Shown piece by piece: positions 58,421 to 64,000 of a stretch of 64,000 nucleotides of DNA. Each line of letters opens with the position of its first letter. The first letter of the stretch is position 1. The stretch is from NCBI RefSeq assembly GCF_949628215.1, contig NC_134297.1, positions 6,510,001-6,574,000 of the forward strand, written 5' to 3'. The DNA comes from Phalacrocorax aristotelis (Eukaryota > Chordata > Aves > Suliformes > Phalacrocoracidae). The notes below the pieces were generated by a model, which worked only from the letters and a program-made list of their open reading frames with translations, had not been told where the DNA came from and searched no databases. Both the position numbers and the translations under genes were made by a program.

Positions 58421-60615
58421 TGGATCTAACAGAGATGTAATGAGACTGTAATTAATTAACGTTTGCCGAACGCCGTGAGAGGCACGACGAAATGTGCTAG
58501 CAAAATGCGAGGTATTACTGCAGAAAATGTATTATTGTTGGCACACCAGGGAGCATTAGCGAAGCTCTTTGCTTGCTATCTGCTTACCTTCTGAGCTGTT
58601 TCACAATTGTTATTCCTCCTGAAGGGAAGTGGGGTGCTTAACCTGATGATTTGCATGCCAGCAATCTGCTCTTTCATTAAGGGAGGTAATGACTGAGCTC
58701 TGCGAGAGGACGGAGCGGGGAGGGTGGTGCTGGGGCACGGAGCTTGCACGTCGCGCTGGGTGTGCAAAGCTCGCCCTGGATGGGGACGCAGCTCGTGTGC
58801 AAGAGGGGAGATCTACAAGCTCGGATGCGTGGCAGTATCCGGCCGTGACTGCAGGATAAATACCCTGTCAGACCAGGGCACTTCCACTTCCAAATCTGTG
58901 CTCAGGAGAGCAAAAAATGCCTTACCATGGAGTGCCTGGCCATTACTACTCTTTGCTAGAGATGTCTTCACCTCCAAATTTTGTAAATGGTCTTTGAGCA
59001 GCAAATTCAGCATCAAGTTTTAGGGGTTTAACCCACCCTGTCCCAGAGCCCCTGTTTAATGCTTGCAAGCTGCAAACATTTCAAGTCTTTTATTTAGGTC
59101 TCTATAGTTTTGACAGCCCTACAATCAGACATGAGGTCTGACGATTCTTAAATATAGGGCAGGAGACTCTATAGGTTGGGGGTTATCTAAGCTGCTCCCA
59201 CATATTTACATGTTAAAGTGCAAATAATCAGGATTCAGCTAATCATGAAAAATGAGGTGGGGGAAAAAAAATATGTTCTACAGCTGCCCTGAGCATCCAC
59301 TCCTTCACACTGCCAGAGAATGTGTCCTTGTGCAACTCATAGGAACTCATATATTGCTAAGTTAAGATTAAAGATTTCCTACAAACAACTGTGACTAAAT
59401 ATTTCTTTCACCAGGAATATTTGGAGAGCGGATGAAAGCACCCTTAGCAAGTACACAGGCAAGTCGTAGGCTATCACTTTACACACGCACACAAGTACAC
59501 ATACATGCATCAACACTGCAGAAGGGGACAGCTGTCATCTTTGGGGAGCCTGAAAAGCAAAATAAATCTGTTTCCATTGTATCTCAGAGGGAAGGAACCG
59601 AGACAGCAAGTTACATTATAGACACTTCGCAGATTGAGCAATGATGTTTGTTTTCTGGTAAACTTTTAAATGCTTTGAAAGAGGTGAAACACGATCCATC
59701 TACAACATAAGCTTAGAGTCATCGACTCTAAAGCCATCCTCTCAATTGCACTTACAACCAGCATTTTCCTGTACAGAATTAGGAGGAATCCCCATAATCC
59801 CTTGCCCGTTGCAGCGCAGCGATGATACGCCATGCGGCCGTGCCCCCACGGGCTCCCCGCACGGCGGGTCTCATGCATGCAGGGTGAGGAACCGCTCAGA
59901 CAAGGGGACCGCAGGGAAACAACCTGAGATGGCACGAGAAATGCTGCAGCAGGAGTGGGCAAAAGAGGGAAAACTCTGCCGCAAGAGATGCCGCTGACCG
60001 CGGAGCCCGATCACATCCCCTTGCTGGATGTCAGGGAGCTCCGCGTGCCAGCCTGGTCCCACTCTGCTGACCTTCATCCCTGCTCTGCAACGCGTGCCAA
60101 TTTCAGGAGGGATAAAGTAGGAAGGCGAGGAGGAACCCACCTAGACAAACTAAAGCACGGTGGGCTGATAAAGCCCTTATCAAGGTGCAAAGCCTTCGGT
60201 TCATCTTTCTAGCACTGGTAAGGCGGGGAGTGGGCAGATGTACTGGGAAGGGAGCAGAGGCGTGCAATAGAAATGGTCAGAGGACCAGGGAACATGAACT
60301 ACATGAAGAAATAGAAGAAACTCATTTCCACTCATTCTCAGACCTTGAAGCTGTAACAAACCCAACACCACAACCTGCGGCGGGATGGCTGCAAAGAGAG
60401 ATCGCTCTCATTCTGGCTGCCGTGGCAAAGATTGAAAGGGGAACCGCCAAACCTGAGAGCTGCAACAGCTTCGTGACCTCCATGACTCAACTGATGGATT
60501 AGGATGTGTAACGCACTGGTGGAGGACACCTACTGCATCTGGCCAGCCTGCCTGCTGGCACAGCAAAGCAACCCCCAAGTCAACATCTGCACCAGCTTCA
60601 TGGAAATCTGCGCAG

Positions 60616-60637
60616 CCATATATGTATATATATAATC
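60616..60637. repeat. (TA)n low-complexity tract
   Basis: ATATATGTATATATATAAT, an imperfect TA repeat. Confidence 0.8.
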
Positions 60638-63600
60638 TTTTACCCATGAACAGCCTCTTGCCTAAATCTTTCCTTGCAAGGCAGCTTCCCACGCGGGTCT
60701 CTCGTCTCACCTACCCAAACAAGACTGTTTTTGGCAAGCTAGCCCCAGGAGGGAGAGTGGAAGACAGCTTGATTGCCAATATCTAATCATAATTGGGGAT
60801 CCAGAAAACTACTTATCTTAGGAATTGCTTAATAATGCACTTAGTGTATGAAGGATTATCATTGCATATAATTAAATACAGAGAGTAACACGGAGGGAGA
60901 TAAGGATCCTGCGCAAACGGACGAGAAGGAAGGTAATTGAGATTTAAGCTTCTGCTCTGCCAGCTTCTCACCTAGATCGTTGTGAACTGTCTCAACATGC
61001 GGGCTTGGAGAGAGAAGGGCTTGGAAAGTGGGAAGGGAGAAGGGGGGAAGCCAGCCATGGGCACGTCACTCACTCCTGCCCTATTTGTCCCTGCTGCTCT
61101 CTTTCCACGAGCCGTGCCCACAAAATCCACAGGAAGCCCTGGAGTGCAACTGGGGAATCAGTGCAAGGGAACAATTAAGCCCTGGGGTGTAAATTACTTA
61201 GCGCTGCGGAAGAACAATTAAGCTCTGTGAGCTATTTCATCCAGCCCTATAGCAGAGTGAAGTGGGAAAGCACAGGCGAGGTGTGTCCCATGCAGTGGGG
61301 ACAGGCCGTGCCTGACCCGGGAGGGCACCTCAGGCTGCAGCCTCCAACAGCCCCAGGTTCTTCCTTTGGCTCAAGGGACAAAAGCCTCTGATGCAATATT
61401 CGAAACAGCCCAAGGATTTGCACAGGAGGTTAATGCCAACCTGTTGATGAGCATTAGGGTTGCTAACTGTTGGGGGGTGCAACGCGCCACCCCAACTCCT
61501 GCCTGCTCCTGCTGCCTTTGAGCAGAGCTGCCACGTCGCAGGAGGTTTAGCATCCCTTCTGCTTGCTAAGGAGAGAGGGAAAGCCACCAAGACTGTATCC
61601 AATTTATCTTGCTGCTCTGCTGGCAGGGGACACAGATCAAACGAGGAAAAGGGAAGGGAAAAGAGCAGGAAAATGGAGGAGAATACAAATGAGAGTAGAG
61701 GTCCCAGCGTGACATTTCTGCCACAAGTTACCTACATTTCAGCAGTGGTGCTGCCAGCACTCGTGCGAGCGTTGCTCAGTTCATGGCAGAAAGGGTTTTT
61801 CTTCATGCCCCACTTCCTGGGGTTACATGAGCATTAGCAGCACCGTTATTTATTATGTTTATCATGGAACCCATAAAGCCTTACTCACAGACCCTCTTGC
61901 GCCAAGCACTGAAAGAAACACAAATCCCAACACGCAAACCTCTCTTCAGAGAGCAAGCACGTACAGAGCGGACAGCCTTTGCATATGCAAGAAGGAGAGA
62001 GGCTGCAAACAGATGAAAGGAGAAAGGCAGCCATTGCTCACAATTATTTTCCAGTCCTTTGTGCCCATGAAAAAAAATAAATTAGAAAATGTGTCTGGAA
62101 TAGCACAGGGAGCAGCGGGAATCCAGGAAAGAACCTGAAACTTATTTCTCCCAAGCCCTCTATTCTCTGCATCTACTGAGTTTCAGTCGACGCATCCCAA
62201 TTACAGCATCCAGCTCCAGCATCATAAATCAAGGTGGGCAGTGAACCCAAGAGAAAAGCTCCATTCAAACATAAGACGCTCTTGGCCAGCCTCCCCTGCC
62301 GAGCATCTCGAAAGCCAGAGGATTGTTCACCTTTTCCTCACCCAAGGATACTAAAAGAATAAGAAAACAAAAAAACAAGGGAAGAGGAAAATGGTTCAAG
62401 TACCCTTGGCAAGACAAGCAGTAAGCAAGCTCGAGGCTTTGTGCGAACCAACACATCGAGAAACAAAACAAAGGTGTAACAGAGAAGGGAGAAAATATTT
62501 ACTTGCCTTTCCCCCCCTCCCCCAGAGTCCTTTTCCCTTTCACCAAATAACATTTATCCCATGGAGCTTTGACAGTCGTCTTGAAACCACACAAAGCCTA
62601 TTTGTTCCCATTCGCCTCCCGGGCTGGAGGACCGGTGGAGCAGCTCTGAAGAAGGAGGGTGAAAACAAAGGACCTGGCTCCACTATTTAAAAGGGAGAAG
62701 AGGAAGAGCAGCGTGGAGCAGGGCAGAGGGGCCAAATCCCTGCAAGGGAGGAAACAGGAGAGTTTCAGAGCCAGGAATTAGAAGAACCCAGAGTTTGTGC
62801 CCTGAGAAAGGGACTAAAGGAGCAGTTTCTCCCTCGGTGCTCGCTTTGGGAAGGCGAGGAGTTTCCATCTCGGCTCCTGGGAACTGGCTAGACACATCTC
62901 TGCTGGGAACAGCTCTAATTCTGCCTTTGGGCAAGGAGTTGATGCTCCATGCCCCTTCCACACCAGTTGCCTACGATTCAGTACAGCACAGCATCCCTCC
63001 TGTCCCAAAAGGAGCCACATCACACTCAAAACCCGCTCCCGAGCCACCAAAAAATATTTGACTGTAAACATCATCAGGACACAATTTCACTCACACAATG
63101 AATTCCCACGTCTTTTTGAATGCTGGACTTTAAGCCCTGTTAAATTACAAAGATCTGCAAGAAATCTTGAGTGACAATGTTGGCTCCTTCCAACCATGCA
63201 TTTAGGACACGATAAATTTGGTCTGAATTTAAACTTCCTCCCACGGGGAGCTCTGCGAGCCAAAAAGCACTTTTAAGACAAATTCACAGTGGTGTAATGG
63301 ATATGTGACTAAAGCGGTGGTTTTTAGGTTAACCTTAATCCTTAATAAATTACAGATAATTTGTACGTAAATGGGTTATAAAGGCTGTCTGGATACTTTT
63401 AATAACTAAATGACTGAGAGAAGAGAAGAGACAAGACGACCAATTAGATATAAATTGAAATAGGAGACCAGCTTAGCAACTCCTAGAAATGCTCATTTTA
63501 TTTTGGGAAACGCTGGCCTGATGGAATTGAAATGCTCTGTGGGAAGAGGACAGTTCTTTTTTAAAGCACAGGAGAGTTTGGAGGTGGACAGAAGGAAACG

Positions 63601-64000
63601 AGGAGCCAGCTTAGAGTTGAAGTTTTTTTCCTTTTGTGGGGTAAAAAGAAAAGTGACATGAAAATTGAGCATTTTGAAGCACTCCAGACTGATCCTTTTT
63701 CAAAATTTGAGGCTTTTTCTATTTTAATGGTTATAAAAACATCATAGCTAGTGGCTTTATCGGCAAAACATTGATTTATCAACAAGGATTTCTGCTTGAA
63801 AAAGGAACCTTTTGGTGAAAAGCAAAAAAAGGGCTCTTAACATTGAGCATTATTTTTTCTAAAAAGGACATTTTCTCTTTTGTTTTCCCCATGAAATTGC
63901 TCAATCGTTCTCAAATGCAATGTACTTCAATTATCCCAGACTCTCAGCCTTCCTGTGCCAAGTGGGATGTCGAGAGCATAAATGGTCACGGGCCGTTTGC

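Larger units (their letters stand above)
46611..64000. other. Gene-poor right-hand stretch
   Basis: No supported exon over 17 kb. It contains MIR relics (51205-51370, 58340-58420), short simple repeats, and AT-rich blocks that look like conserved non-coding elements. In human the gene on this side of TMEM45B is BARX2, whose regulatory elements lie in such deserts; that link is inference. Confidence 0.5.

Overview
This window looks like nuclear DNA from a bird. The evidence is split, vertebrate-type protein-coding genes with short GT-AG introns, CR1 LINE fragments with bird/reptile-type 3' ends (about 1323-1420, 26096-26160, 46285-46610), old MIR/CORE-SINE relics, and no bacterial-style gene packing. 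No species call is possible from the sequence alone.

Only two genes are firmly supported. Both are on the minus strand and belong to the TMEM45 (DUF716) family of seven-pass membrane proteins. The right-hand one (26578 down to 22706, 281 aa, five coding exons) is TMEM45B; it matches the human protein from its first residues to its acidic last residues. The left-hand one (13915 down to 11162, 286 aa, five coding exons) is a tandem paralog, here called TMEM45-like. Exons 2, 3 and 4 are exactly 213, 185 and 146 nt in both genes and the intron phases are the same, so they arose by duplication. Both frames are intact, every exon has GT/AG borders, and each gene has an AATAAA signal 450-590 bp after the stop. 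A GC-rich block with a strong minus-strand splice donor at 32917/32916 is the best candidate for the TMEM45B promoter and 5' untranslated exon. A TATA-like site near 14980, followed by a donor at 14776, is a weaker candidate for the paralog.

Layout: 1-10700 is unassigned DNA with a possible exon cut by the window edge, a two-strand open segment around 5068-5441, and a coiled-coil-like minus ORF around 6921-7127. 10708-13933 is the TMEM45-like gene. 14000-22100 is intergenic. 22120-26596 is the coding part of TMEM45B, and 26597-32916 is its probable first intron. 33100-64000 has no gene I can support: it holds old SINE/LINE relics, simple repeats, an isolated CpG-rich patch (about 37975-38240) and several AT-rich, homeodomain-site-rich blocks that look like conserved non-coding elements. 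In human, TMEM45B lies between BARX2 and NFRKB; neither was recognised here, so the long right-hand desert being the BARX2 side is an inference.

No CRISPR array, insertion sequence, operon or complete transposon was seen. The most interesting points are the intact tandem TMEM45 paralog with its altered loop and cysteine-rich tail, the E-box cluster at the probable TMEM45B promoter, and the unexplained two-strand open segment near 5.1-5.4 kb.
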